A DNA stretch of 64,000 bases from Paenibacillus sp. PCH8 (GTDB lineage: Bacteria; Bacillota; Bacilli; Paenibacillales; Paenibacillaceae). Under the pieces are notes generated by a model that did not search any database, was not told the origin of the DNA, and saw only the letters and a program-made list of their open reading frames with translations. How positions within the stretch are numbered: position 1 is the first letter of the stretch; each line of letters opens with the position of its first letter. This document shows positions 9,527 through 18,975 of the stretch, one piece after another. The stretch covers positions 868,001 through 932,000 of the forward strand of contig NZ_PKQK01000002.1 in the NCBI RefSeq assembly GCF_002968835.1, written 5' to 3'. Both the position numbers and the translations under genes were made by a program.

Positions 9527-9555
9527 ATTATAAAAGCGGTTACATGACAATTCAA
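9527..9555 (-). promoter_or_regulatory. Sigma-A promoter of abnA
   Basis: On the minus strand TTGAAT (9550-9555), a 17-base spacer and a perfect TATAAT (9527-9532) lie about 55 bases before the abnA start. The 317-base gap between abnA and the divergent regulator also holds AT-rich palindromic tracts and an ATCTGGATT element at 9598-9606; nothing else was recognised there. Confidence 0.65.
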
Positions 9556-9788
9556 TGGTATATTTCAAATATTTGTGAACTAATTTATACTTATTTTATC
9601 TGGATTAGTTAACAAAATGTAGTTTTATTTTTCATTTTTCCGCTTATACACAGGGGTTTTGGCTTCTACTTCTCTGCCCTTCCCTTCCATCAGCTAATGA
9701 TTTATAATTGTCTGAAATAAAACATGTAAATGTGCAAACGTCTGCGCTAAAGGGGACTTTGTTCAGAATGGGGAAAGGAAATCCACCT

Positions 9789-10706
9789 ATGATTTATATT
9801 AAAGATCTGATGTCGGGTGTAAAAATATTCAAAGCGCTCAGTTCGGAAATTCGGATTCAAATCATTGAGTTGCTGGCCAAGAACCAAAGTCTTAATCTCA
9901 ATGATCTTGCAACCAAGCTGGGACTCAGTAACGGCGCAATAACCATGCATATCAAGAAACTTGAGGAAAGTGGTTTGATCGAGATTAACACCGCTGTTGG
10001 CAAACATGGCATTCAGAAAATCTGTTATCTCAATGAGGAAAAATTAATGGTTGATTTACGTTCACAGGAGATTAACAATCGTTACGAGGTTGAAATTCAA
10101 GTAGGTCATTACAGCGATTATCAGGCCGCCCCTACATGTGGTCTTGCTACCCGGGACAGCATTGTGGGCGAGTTCGATGATCCGCGCTATTTTGCTGATC
10201 CACTGCGAATTGATGCTGAGATGATCTGGCTGGCTGAAGGTTACCTGGAGTATCGCATTCCCAACTATCTCAAGCCTAATCAGTCGTTTAGCGAAATTCA
10301 GCTGTCGATGGAGCTGGGTTCCGAGGCACCTGGTTTTTGCGACAATTACCCTTCGGATATCTACTTCTACGTTAACGGGATTGAAATCGGATGTTGGACG
10401 AGTCCGGGCGATTTCGGCAACACACGCGGAACCTTTAACCCGGAATGGTGGCCTCCCCATCTGAATCAATATGGCATGCTGAAGCTGATCCGAATCACGC
10501 AGGAAGGCAGCTATATTGATGGATGTCGTATCTCGGATGTAACGCTTGACCAGATTGGTTTGGATTACAAAAGTGATATTCACTTCCGCATTGCGGTTAC
10601 CGATGGACCTTTGAACAAACGTGGCTTAACGATCTTCGGCAAAAACTTTGGCAACTATGGGCAGAACTTACTCGCCCGGGTTCTCTATAATGTTCAGGAG
10701 GACTAG
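9789..10706 (+). CDS. ArsR-like HTH regulator with large C-terminal domain, arabinan locus
   Basis: The first 80 or so residues form an ArsR-type winged helix (ALSSEIRIQIIELLAKNQSLNLNDLATKLGLSNGAITMHIKKLEESGLI). The remaining 220 residues are a beta-rich domain with no metal-site cysteines typical of ArsR. It has conserved blocks PTCGLATRDSIVGEFDDPRYFADP, IPNYLKP, MELGSEAPGF and EWWPPHLNQYGMLKL. A paralogue at 24709 shares all of these. The ATG at 9789 was chosen because it aligns with the paralogue's start; upstream frame extension to 9708 lacks support. It faces abnA and probably senses an arabinose-related ligand, by inference from both paralogues sitting next to arabinan genes. Confidence 0.85.
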   Translation: MIYIKDLMSGVKIFKALSSEIRIQIIELLAKNQSLNLNDLATKLGLSNGAITMHIKKLEESGLIEINTAVGKHGIQKICYLNEEKLMVDLRSQEINNRYEVEIQVGHYSDYQAAPTCGLATRDSIVGEFDDPRYFADPLRIDAEMIWLAEGYLEYRIPNYLKPNQSFSEIQLSMELGSEAPGFCDNYPSDIYFYVNGIEIGCWTSPGDFGNTRGTFNPEWWPPHLNQYGMLKLIRITQEGSYIDGCRISDVTLDQIGLDYKSDIHFRIAVTDGPLNKRGLTIFGKNFGNYGQNLLARVLYNVQED

Positions 10707-10972
10707 AACAAGCTCTCGCCAATAGCTCAATATAACGGTTCAACCTCACCATAGGATGTCTTAGAAAGGAGTGCTATCCAGCGCTCCTTTTTGTCGTTTC
10801 CACACATCTGACCGCGAAATATACAGAATCTCTAAACCAACTGAATTGATTCTCCAAGGTATGTATACCATTACAACCGAAATTCCTGTAAACCCTCTCC
10901 CCTTGGGTACTTATATCGTTGTGATATAATAATGGCCTGAATGACAATCGGAATAACGGGCGGGGATACTTT

Positions 10973-11893
10973 TTGAAACTGGAGCGATTGATCTCGATCA
11001 TATACAAGTTGTTGAACCACGAAGTGTTGTCCGCTTCCACGCTAGCCGAAGAATTTCACGTATCCCCAAGAACCATCTATCGGGATATCGATGTGATCTG
11101 TGCTGCCGGCTTCCCTGTCGTGTCCCACCAAGGAATTAAGGGCGGTTATGGCATGATGGACGGATACAAAATGGATAAAAGCCTGCTCGGCTCATACGAT
11201 GTGAACTCCTTGATTACTGTACTCAGCAGTCTCTCCACCGTCTTCGAAGACGCACGTGTACAGGGAACGATTGAACGTCTGCAAACGATTGGACCCGGAC
11301 ATCAGAATTCAAGTCTATCGGTGGATCTGGAGACTCGCCGAACGGAACCCGATGCGCTTCGGCATCTGCGAACAGGTATAACAGAGCATCGCGTTGTGCA
11401 TTTCGACTACATCAATACGAAGAATGAACGTACGAATCGCCAGATGGAACCGGTAAGGCTTCACTTTAAATATCGCAATTGGTACGTATACGGATTCTGC
11501 CAGACAAGGCAAGATTATCGGGAATTCCGACTGTCCCGGATGATGAATGTGAACCTGACATCAGAGTTCTTTCAGCCCCATCCTGAATTGCCCAAAGAGG
11601 TCGTTAAGGTAGATAAGATAAGGCAAAATCAGGTCAGTGATGTTGTATTTCGGGTGAACTCTGAAACGCTTGCGGAAGCCTTGGATCATTTTCAACAGGC
11701 AGATAAACAATTTCATGACGATGGAAGTATGACGATGCGCATCCAAGTCCATAAGCCGTTACAAGCCAAGTGGTTTTGGTCGTTCTTGCTTAGTTTGGGC
11801 AGCGGCGTAGAGGTACTTGAACCGGTTGAACTACGAGGCATTCTGAAAGAACAACTCCAGAATGCCCTTCAATATTACGAAGAGGAAGTATGA
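10973..11893 (+). CDS. HTH-11/WYL-domain transcriptional regulator (YafY family)
   Basis: This 306-residue protein has an N-terminal HTH-11 domain (VLSASTLAEEFHVSPRTIYRDIDVICAAGFPVV) and a WYL domain (RQMEPVRLHFKYRNWYVYGFCQTRQDYREFRLSRM) with a C-terminal extension domain. Start is TTG at 10973, after GGGCGGGG. WYL regulators bind small ligands or nucleotides and usually control a neighbouring gene. The next gene, a DinB-family protein, follows after about 90 bases and is a plausible target or cotranscribed partner. The ligand is unknown. Confidence 0.85.
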   Translation: MKLERLISIIYKLLNHEVLSASTLAEEFHVSPRTIYRDIDVICAAGFPVVSHQGIKGGYGMMDGYKMDKSLLGSYDVNSLITVLSSLSTVFEDARVQGTIERLQTIGPGHQNSSLSVDLETRRTEPDALRHLRTGITEHRVVHFDYINTKNERTNRQMEPVRLHFKYRNWYVYGFCQTRQDYREFRLSRMMNVNLTSEFFQPHPELPKEVVKVDKIRQNQVSDVVFRVNSETLAEALDHFQQADKQFHDDGSMTMRIQVHKPLQAKWFWSFLLSLGSGVEVLEPVELRGILKEQLQNALQYYEEEV

Positions 11894-11982
11894 CACGCTG
11901 TTGTCATACTTCTTTTTATATAATGATCTTAGTAAGTTACAAGTTAACCCAATCCATCGCCATAACAAAGGAGACGTTATTC

Positions 11983-12492
11983 ATGAATCATCCGGAACAA
12001 ATGTATTATTACCACACCTGGGCCACTGAAACGATCCTGGGAAGAATCAAGGAACTGCCTAATAGTGTGCTGCATCAAGAGGTAAACAGTTCCTTCCTTA
12101 CTATCGCCCACGCCCTGAGTCATATCTATGCGGTGGATCAGATGTGGTACCTGGTGTTGACAGGAACCGGTATGCCCGAAGCATTCCAAACCTGCATGTC
12201 CCTCAATGGCGAGATTCACGATTCTGTAGATGATTACATTCAGCGATATGCCGAGTTATCCGAACAATATAACGTGTGGCTTCGAGACCAAACTGATCTG
12301 GAACAAACCGTTCTGCTTGACAATCCATTCGCCGGGGTCCGCGAAACCAGCTTGGCGGAGATGGTATTCCATGTCGTTAATCATGGGACGTATCACCGGG
12401 GCAATATATCCACCATGCTGCGTCAGTTGGGGCATGCCTCCACCATGAATGACTACGCCCTCTATTGGTATCAGAAAGCTGCTATAGCATAG
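11983..12492 (+). CDS. DinB family protein
   Basis: The 169-residue protein is a four-helix-bundle DinB/YfiT-like protein. The three metal-ligand histidines are visible as HALSHIYAVDQMW in the first half and HVVNHGTYHRGNI near the end. The family includes thiol transferases and damage-inducible proteins of unsettled function. The ATG at 11983 lies nine bases after AAGGAG; a longer frame from 11890 lacks a site. It follows the WYL regulator and precedes a YdeI-like gene by 22 bases, suggesting a three-gene unit ending at the terminator near 13167-13220. Confidence 0.85.
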   Translation: MNHPEQMYYYHTWATETILGRIKELPNSVLHQEVNSSFLTIAHALSHIYAVDQMWYLVLTGTGMPEAFQTCMSLNGEIHDSVDDYIQRYAELSEQYNVWLRDQTDLEQTVLLDNPFAGVRETSLAEMVFHVVNHGTYHRGNISTMLRQLGHASTMNDYALYWYQKAAIA

Positions 12493-12514
12493 AGAACATT
12501 GGAGCATCTTATCG

Positions 12515-13084
12515 ATGAAAAACGAAAATTATATTCCTGCGCAATCGAGGGAAGAGTTGAGAACGTGGTTGCAGGAGAACAGACAAACTCAGAAATTCTG
12601 CTGGGTGATCGTTAGTGTGAAACCACAGGCGGATACGCTGTTATATCTGGATGCGGTTGAAGAATCATTATGCTTTGGCTGGATCGATGGAATCAAGAAG
12701 AAAACAGCCGACAATCAACTTGCTCAGAGATTGTCTCCCAGAAGCAGCCGAAGCTCCTGGACCGAATTGAACAAGGAGCGTGTCCGCCGCCTTGAGAAAT
12801 TGGGATTCATGCATGAGGAAGGTAGAAAGGTTCTGCCTGCTATGGACCCGGATGCTTTCACCATCGATGATGAGATCAAACAAAGACTGATCGCGGACAT
12901 CCAAGTGTATGCAAACTTCATGGCATTCCCGACTCTATATCGAAACGTTCGGATCGACACAATCCAAAGTGTGAAACACCAGCCAGCATTATTCCATAGT
13001 AGATTGGATAAATTCATCACCCACACAAAGGCCAATACAATGTACGGGCAATGGCATGACCACGGACGCCTTCTGGATTATTAA
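12515..13084 (+). CDS. YdeI/OmpD-associated family protein
   Basis: This 189-residue cytoplasmic protein carries the family hallmark of the YdeI-like group: EELRTWLQENRQTQKFCWVIV, then YLDAVEESLCFGWIDGIKKK and QRLSPRSSRSSWTELNKERVRRLEKLG. These proteins are named after Bacillus YdeI and Salmonella OmpD-associated factors. Their role is not established, although some members affect peptide-antibiotic sensitivity. The C-terminal third is less conserved. The ATG follows TTGGAGC. It is probably cotranscribed with the DinB gene. Confidence 0.8.
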   Translation: MKNENYIPAQSREELRTWLQENRQTQKFCWVIVSVKPQADTLLYLDAVEESLCFGWIDGIKKKTADNQLAQRLSPRSSRSSWTELNKERVRRLEKLGFMHEEGRKVLPAMDPDAFTIDDEIKQRLIADIQVYANFMAFPTLYRNVRIDTIQSVKHQPALFHSRLDKFITHTKANTMYGQWHDHGRLLDY

Positions 13085-13166
13085 TGTCGCCCGGAGACGT
13101 TAAACAGTGCTGTCTCAAAAGCCCTTAAACAGAATATGGATGAAATACATGAACACCAACGCATCA

Positions 13167-13220
13167 AAAAGGGACAAAGCTGAGAGTTATTCTGCCTTGT
13201 CCCTTTGGTGTTTTGTTGTT
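13167..13220 (+). terminator. Terminator of the WYL-DinB-YdeI unit, part of a repeat
   Basis: AAAGGGACAA pairs with TTGTCCCTTT around a 20-base middle that can pair further, followed by the T-rich TTTTGTTGTT. A close copy in inverse orientation ends another gene at 39911-39949. Both copies adjoin the dispersed repeat, so terminator and repeat travel together. Confidence 0.75.
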
Positions 13221-13225
13221 CACTG

Positions 13226-13290
13226 TGGCTAACGAACTGAGGTGACGCTATTTGATGCATTTCAGTCCATTTGAAAATGTAACGAATCGG
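13226..13290. repeat. Dispersed 65-bp repeat, copy 2
   Basis: These 65 bases are the reverse complement of 39765-39829 with a single mismatch. The copy begins TGGCTAACGAACTGAGG and ends AATGTAACGAATCGG, with TAACGAA near both ends. It overlaps no gene and lies between the terminator and the AraC gene stop. Confidence 0.85.
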
Positions 13291-13311
13291 ATACCTCTAC
13301 TTAAACACGTC

Positions 13312-14181
13312 TCACTCATTTTTCCTGTAGTTTTTGGGAGATATGCCATAGGTTTTCTTGAACTGGCGGGTGAAATAATTACTGTCATTAAACCCACAAT
13401 CGTAAGAGATTTGGGTGATGGACAGATTCCTGTTTTTCAGAAGATAACATGCTTTTTCCAGACGCAGCTTCTGCAGATAAGAGATCGGTGTCACTTGATA
13501 ATAGGAGCGAAATATCCGATTCAGGTGCCTTATCGAAATGTTTGACTTCCCCGCGATGTCTTCCAATGAAAGTGGTTCTAGAAAATGATCTTCAATATAT
13601 GAAATGGCATTCGCCAGATGCATCAAATTATTGCCCTCGATCCCCTTCTCCTGCGTATCATATTGCCTCGACAAATAGACAACCATCTCCGTGAGACGTG
13701 AGACCAGCATCGTCTGATACCCTTGCTCTCTGCCATGATATTCCTCAATCATGAACGAGATCAGCGACTCTATATAATCCAGACTGGAAATGGATAACGA
13801 CAGTTTACTGGGAAATGAATGAATATTACGATAGAACGGTTCCAATACAAACAGCGCCTGGAAACCGTTAGATCTCCTCAAATCGGGTCCAGCTGATGCA
13901 AGCATTTCGGGACTGAACATTACGTTGCAGATCTTAAAATCATGAGGCTCTTTATAGGCATGATGGGTGTCTCCATTGATCACAAATACATTTCCTTTTT
14001 TGATAAAAAATTCCTCGGTGTTCACCACATGTGTTGCATGACCATTCAGAACAATCACAAGTTCCGTAAAATCCACATGATTGTGCATCTCCATATCCGT
14101 ATCGTGACCCCCGTACTGAATGAAAAACGGGAATTCCTGATCTGAAGTAAACCATCTCAAATATGCATTACTCAATAACAT
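13312..14181 (-). CDS. AraC family transcriptional regulator
   Basis: The N-terminal cupin-like sensor (FFIQYGGHDTDMEMHNHVDFTELVIVLNGHATHVV and VFVINGDTHHAY) resembles the RhaR/RhaS group. It is followed by two helix-turn-helix motifs, LEDIAGKSNISIRHLNRIFRSYYQVTP and ITQISYDCGFNDSNYFTRQFKKTYGISPKNYR. The ATG at 14181 lies close behind GGAGGGG; a TTG at 14175 has better spacing. The gene faces the beta-xylosidase at 14319, its most likely target, with the sensor probably responding to xylose or a xylo-oligosaccharide. That ligand is inferred from the neighbour only. Confidence 0.88.
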   Translation of the reverse strand: MLLSNAYLRWFTSDQEFPFFIQYGGHDTDMEMHNHVDFTELVIVLNGHATHVVNTEEFFIKKGNVFVINGDTHHAYKEPHDFKICNVMFSPEMLASAGPDLRRSNGFQALFVLEPFYRNIHSFPSKLSLSISSLDYIESLISFMIEEYHGREQGYQTMLVSRLTEMVVYLSRQYDTQEKGIEGNNLMHLANAISYIEDHFLEPLSLEDIAGKSNISIRHLNRIFRSYYQVTPISYLQKLRLEKACYLLKNRNLSITQISYDCGFNDSNYFTRQFKKTYGISPKNYRKNE

Positions 14182-14318
14182 TCCCCTCCGCAAACATTGT
14201 TGGGCTGAATGTCTATATCATGCTACTCCAAGACCGAAAAATCAAGGTCAAGGACGATTGGAACCCCTATAATCTCTGTTATAGTACGCATCAAATGGGC
14301 GACCAAGAGGAGTATGAT

Positions 14319-15835
14319 ATGATGAAATATACCAATCCGGTAATCCCGGGTTTTTATCCAGATCCAAGCATCTGCCGTGTACACGAAGACTACTATCTGG
14401 TAACCAGTACATTCGAATATTTCCCGGGCGTGCCCATCTTCCACAGCAAAGACCTTGTGAATTGGCTCCAGATCGGGCATGTACTTACAACTACAGAACA
14501 GCTTCCGCTTGCGAGCGCTGGAAGCTCTGCCGGCATCTATGCACCGACGATTCGGCACCATGAAGGCTGGTTCTACATGACAACCACCAATGTCAGCTAC
14601 GGCGGAAATTTCTATGTACGTAGTGCCCAGGCCGAGGGACCATGGTCTGCTCCGATTTTTGTTGATCAGGGCGGCATTGATCCCTCCTTTCTCTTCGAAG
14701 AAGATGGACATGTGTACTTTCAAACGGCCTGTAACGGCAGTGAAGGCGAAGGCATCTACCAATGCGAAATAGACATCTCGACGGGAAACAGACTGACGGA
14801 TAGTCGATTAATATGGACAGGAACCGGCGGAGCTGCCCCGAAGCTCCTCACTTGTATAAAATAAACGGCCTCTACTATCTGATGATCGCCGAAGGTGGAA
14901 CCGAGTATGGTCATATGGAGACCATCGCTCGGAGCACAGATCCATATGGTCCATTCGAGCCGTGTCCTCATAATCCCATTTTGTCCAATCGCAGCATGAA
15001 GACCAGCATCCACGCAACCGGTCATGCGGATCTTGTTCAGATCCAGGATGGGAGCTGGTGGGCCGTATGTCTCGGATTTCGTCCTGCTTCCTATCCAATG
15101 CGACATCATCTGGGACGCGAAACGTTCCTTGCGCCTGTCACATGGACGGAGGAAGGTTGGCCACTTATCGGTGTGAACGGACACATCGAGCCGGTGATGA
15201 CCGGTCCTTCGTTGCCTGAGCATCCTTGGCCGGCTCCGCCCATCCGGGATCATTTTGATGAGCCGACATTGGACAAAAACTGGATGTTCTTGCGTAATCC
15301 GGCCCCAGATAGTTGGACATTAACGGAGAATCCGGGGCAACTCACCCTGCATGGTAATCTGGCTTCACTCGATGATGGAGAGAATCCAGCTTTTGTCGGG
15401 CGTCGAATGAGTCATTTCTTATGCAATATGGGGACCGAGCTAAATTATGAGCCGAGTGTGAACGGTGAGGAAGCTGGATTAACTGTATACATGAACGAAA
15501 GATATCATTACGATATAGCCGTAACACAGATCGACGACCAGAAGAAAATCGTATTGCGGCGAACCGTCGGCTCTCTACGAACCGAAAAGGTTCTTGATTG
15601 TGACAAGGGACCGATTATGTTACAAATCAAGGCCGACCGTAATCACTTTACTTTCCTCCACCAGCAAGGTTCATCCGGTGTGATCGAAGTGGGTTCGGGA
15701 GAAACACATCTGTTGTCTACTGAAGTGGCAGGTGGCTTCACAGGTGTGATTGTAGCCATGTATGCCTATGATCGATCGGGGGAGAGTACGCCTGCGAGTT
15801 TCGATTGGTTTGACTATGAACCTTTGGATGAATAA
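14319..15835 (+). pseudogene. GH43 beta-xylosidase, single frameshift
   Basis: The gene opens MMKYTNPVIPGFYPDPSICR with the catalytic base Asp in PDPSI, followed by STFEYFPGVPIFHSKDLVNW and GIYAPTIRHHEGWFYM. At the C-run 14836-14839 the frame changes. One added base fuses the halves into GGAAPEAPHLYKINGLYYLM, containing the acid Glu, and gives 505 residues, the usual size for GH43_11/12 xylosidases. The C-terminal 200 residues form a beta-sandwich ending SFDWFDYEPLDE. No signal peptide is present, so it would cleave imported xylo-oligosaccharides in the cytoplasm. ATG at 14319 follows AAGAGGAG. Divergent AraC gene next door. Confidence 0.85.
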
Positions 15836-15849
15836 TCTCAAGCAGAACA

Positions 15850-15887
15850 AACCCACCCTCCATGCACGCATGAAGGGTGGGTTTTTA
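15850..15887 (+). terminator. Intrinsic terminator of the beta-xylosidase gene
   Basis: ACCCACCCT pairs with AGGGTGGGT around a short loop and is followed by TTTTT. It lies 14 bases after the stop codon on the plus strand. Confidence 0.85.
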
Positions 15888-15950
15888 AGTTAAGCTATAT
15901 TCTGTTCATATGCTTTGACTTAACGTAAGTTCAATATCCCAAGTAACAGA

Positions 15951-16874
15951 TTACTTGCCAGAAGGCTGAGCTTCTGCCGTATATCCAGTTGGAATATCCG
16001 TTTCCGCAGTTACATTTGTAATCACCATCGGATACATCATGTCCGGGTCAGGTTGAATAATGGAATAGAGCACGATCGCGCGGCCATCTTTCTCCAGTTT
16101 CACATCATCAATCTTCAGACCATAACCAGGATGTGGCATTTCAGCCGAGAGCTTAACTTTGCTTGTTTTGTCATCCACCTTGGTTGTCGTTACGGAAGGC
16201 ACAATACCTTGTTGCCCTTCACCTGGATTGATTGGAGCTGGCTCTCCTGAGCCCCCATTACCATGCTTATCCACAAATTCAAGTGCATTGAAGATCATGC
16301 TTGCAGCCTCCATACGGGTAAGCGACTGATCTGGACGGAAGTTACCGTCCTTATCCAGTTCAATGATGTTCATGTTCAGCAGGTTCTGGACTGCAGATAC
16401 AGCGTCCTTACCGATTTTATTTTCGTCCTTAACAAGATTATACTTCATGATCACCGGATAATTGCCGGTTGTATTAATTCCTTCATGAAGCAAAGTAACA
16501 AATAGTTCACGTGTCATCTTGCCTTGCGGATTCACTTCTACAGGAATAGACAGTCCATTCTGAGTAGCCGCCTGCACCGCATCGGCATACCATGTGTCCG
16601 GACTAATTTTATTCTGAGCGGAAGCAGCCGCGTATGCATTTTTCAGACCGAATGCCTTCACGATCAGTTGAACACCTTGTGGTTCAGACAATGCGAGATC
16701 CGGGCGGAACAGGTCTGCGGTAACTCCATTCACAATACCTTTGGATTTCAATGAATCCACAACCGTCTTCTGTCCCTCATCCTTCACGTCCGAAAAAGCG
16801 AGTACCGACGCACCTCCTGCTGTCAAAGAAACGCAGAGCGCAAGTGTTGCAGCCAAACCTTTTTTATGTTTCAT
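15951..16874 (-). CDS. Secreted S-layer-homology domain protein
   Basis: This 307-residue protein has a signal peptide (MKHKKGLAATLALCVSLTAGGASVLA) followed by SLH-type repeats. The first runs FSDVKDEGQKTVVDSLKSKGIVNGVTADLFRPDLALSEPQGVQLIVKAF; another contains LLNMNIIELDKDGNFRPDQSLTRMEAASMIFNAL. SLH repeats bind pyruvylated secondary wall polymers and hold proteins at the cell surface. The C-terminal 90 residues (GYGLKIDDVKLEKDGRAIVLYSII) form a beta domain without a clear family. The ATG at 16874 follows GGAGGTGCCAGGTA. The gene is isolated and divergent from the ABC exporter. Confidence 0.85.
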   Translation of the reverse strand: MKHKKGLAATLALCVSLTAGGASVLAFSDVKDEGQKTVVDSLKSKGIVNGVTADLFRPDLALSEPQGVQLIVKAFGLKNAYAAASAQNKISPDTWYADAVQAATQNGLSIPVEVNPQGKMTRELFVTLLHEGINTTGNYPVIMKYNLVKDENKIGKDAVSAVQNLLNMNIIELDKDGNFRPDQSLTRMEAASMIFNALEFVDKHGNGGSGEPAPINPGEGQQGIVPSVTTTKVDDKTSKVKLSAEMPHPGYGLKIDDVKLEKDGRAIVLYSIIQPDPDMMYPMVITNVTAETDIPTGYTAEAQPSGK

Positions 16875-17143
16875 TACCTGGCACCTCCATATGATTAGTA
16901 AAACCTTTTTTTGACCTCTTCATCCCTACAGACGGGATACCCCGAGAAAATGTTTCAGTCATTTCGACATCTGGTGAATACAACACGGGAACACGGCATA
17001 CACCTTTCCCCAATGAACTATTCTGATCCACCTGCGATTTGCTGGCTGACTTCGTTGACATCCGTTCGAATTAGCGCAAAAATAAGAATAGAGAAATTCA
17101 TCTGTTGACGGATAAACAACGAATCGGTTCGCATACAGTAAGA

Positions 17144-17182
17144 GGGCACGACGCGCTAATACCAGGTGTCGGCCCTTTTCTT
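17144..17182 (+). promoter_or_regulatory. Terminator-like attenuator upstream of the ABC exporter
   Basis: GGGC-A-CGAC (17144-17152) pairs with GTCG-GCCC (17168-17175) with one bulged base, followed by TTTTCTT. No plus-strand gene lies upstream to be terminated, and the hairpin is only 52 bases before the exporter start. The related Bacillus bmrCD (yheIH) genes are controlled by a leader peptide with transcription attenuation. A short frame from TTG 17105 runs through the hairpin here, though without a good ribosome site. The rest of 16875-17233 shows nothing else. Confidence 0.45.
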
Positions 17183-17233
17183 GACTCCACCTGCTGAACT
17201 GATTTCACCCATACCCAAAGGAGAACAACGCTT

Positions 17234-18975
17234 ATGTCCAAGAAAGGATTACTTCGCGGTTATGTTGTATCGAACTGGCCTGTATATCTGGGTGCTATTC
17301 TTCTAATTATTGCTTCTAATGTCGGGCAAGCATCCTTGCCCGAATACTAGGCAGTTTCACGGATCAGTTGATGCAGAACACACTACAGATGCAGACTGTC
17401 GTAAGATACAGCCTTTCCTTGCTTGCAATTGCTATCGGATATAATCTGCTATTCGGTACTGGGCAATTCATGATTATGAAGCTCGGTCGACGCTTCGAAT
17501 TCATGACACGTGAGCGCATTTTCAATAAATTTTCCGAACTCAGTGAGCATTATTTCTCCAAACAGGGGAATGGGAAACTGCTCAGTTATGTCATGAACGA
17601 CGTGACTTCCGTACGTGAAGCGATATCCAATGGTGTGACGCTCATGACCAATGCTACATTTCTGTTGTTGTCTTGTATTGTCATGATGCTGCTTAGCGGA
17701 ATTCCACTGACGCTCATTCTAATCAGTATTGTGCCCTTGCTGGCCATTCCATTTCTGGTCGTGTTTTTCGGTCCGCGAATTCGCAAGCGCTCTCGTGACG
17801 TACAAGAGGCCCTTGCAACCATGACAGAATCCGCAGAAGAACAACTGGGTGGCATCCGTGTAACCAAGACGTTTGCCATTGAAGACAGCGCTCGTGCTCG
17901 TTTTGGAACCACCGTCGATGCGATCAAAAGCAAACAACTGCGCCTTGTTCGACTCTCTTCCTTATTTCAGGCTTTGCTCCCACTGCTGGGAGCCATCTCA
18001 TTAGTCGTTTCCCTGCTTGTTGGAGGCATTCTAACCATGCAGAACTCCATCACACTCGGAAGTTTTGTCGCCTTGACGTTATATCTGCGCATCATCATGG
18101 GACCCCTCCAGCAGATCGGCAATGTCATTAATACTGTGCAGCGCTCGGGAGCATCCCTGGAGCGGGTGAACGATCTGTTGAGCGAAGTACCGGACGTACG
18201 TGAACTTCCTGAAGCCACAGCGCTCCATACCGTTCAAGATATCACCATGGAGAATCTGACCTTCTCCTATCCCGGCAGTTCGTCTCCTGCTCTACAGAAC
18301 ATTCAGTTGAATATCCGTGCCGGACGAACAGTCGGTATTGTAGGCAAAACCGGCTCAGGTAAAAGCACCCTGGTTAAGCTATTGCTGCGTACATATGAAC
18401 CACCCGAAGGAACGATTCGCATCAATGGAACGGATATTCGTCAACTGTCTCTGGAGAGCCTGAGATCCCGCATCGCCTATGTGCCTCAGGATGGATTCCT
18501 GTTCAGTACCACCATCCGGGATAACATCGCATTTAGCGACCGGGACGTATCGTTGGATACGGTAGAGCATAGTGCGCGGCAAGCCATGATCTATGACAAT
18601 ATTGTCCGTTTTCCTGATCGCTTTGATACCCTGCTTGGTGAACGTGGACTCACCTTGTCTGGAGGACAGCGGCAGCGTACCAGCCTCGCACGGGGACTGA
18701 TCAAACAAGCACAATTACTTATCCTGGATGACAGCATGAGTGCAGTAGATGCCGTGACCGAGAGCGGTATTCTGCGCAGTCTGCGTGAGATCGGCAAAGG
18801 CACAACCACGCTGATCATCTCACACCGAATCAGCGCAGTCCGTCATGCCGATGATATTATCGTGCTGGATGAAGGACGAATCGCTGAACAGGGAACGCAT
18901 GCAGGGCTGATGGCTGCCAAGGGATTGTACGCGGCAACCTATCGTTTGCAGGAGGAGGGATTGCATCATGTCTAA
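17234..18975 (+). pseudogene. ABC exporter half, BmrC/YheI-like, single frameshift
   Basis: Translation begins MSKKGLLRGYVVSNWPVYLG at 17234, eight bases after AAAGGAGAA. A stop then appears because the C-run at 17339-17341 is one base short. Restoring it gives SLPRILGSFTDQLMQ and a normal 580-residue half-transporter. After six membrane helices comes the ATPase domain with Walker A GKTGSGKST, signature LSGGQRQR and Walker B LLILDDS. The residue after the Walker B Asp is Asp, not the catalytic Glu, as in BmrC, marking the degenerate half of a heterodimer. It overlaps its partner gene by eight bases. Likely role: drug export. Confidence 0.85.

Noticed and set aside
10062..10583. 173-residue minus-strand frame within the long HTH regulator
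   Set aside because: It is fully inside a conserved gene that has a paralogue; the antisense frame has no site and no homology.
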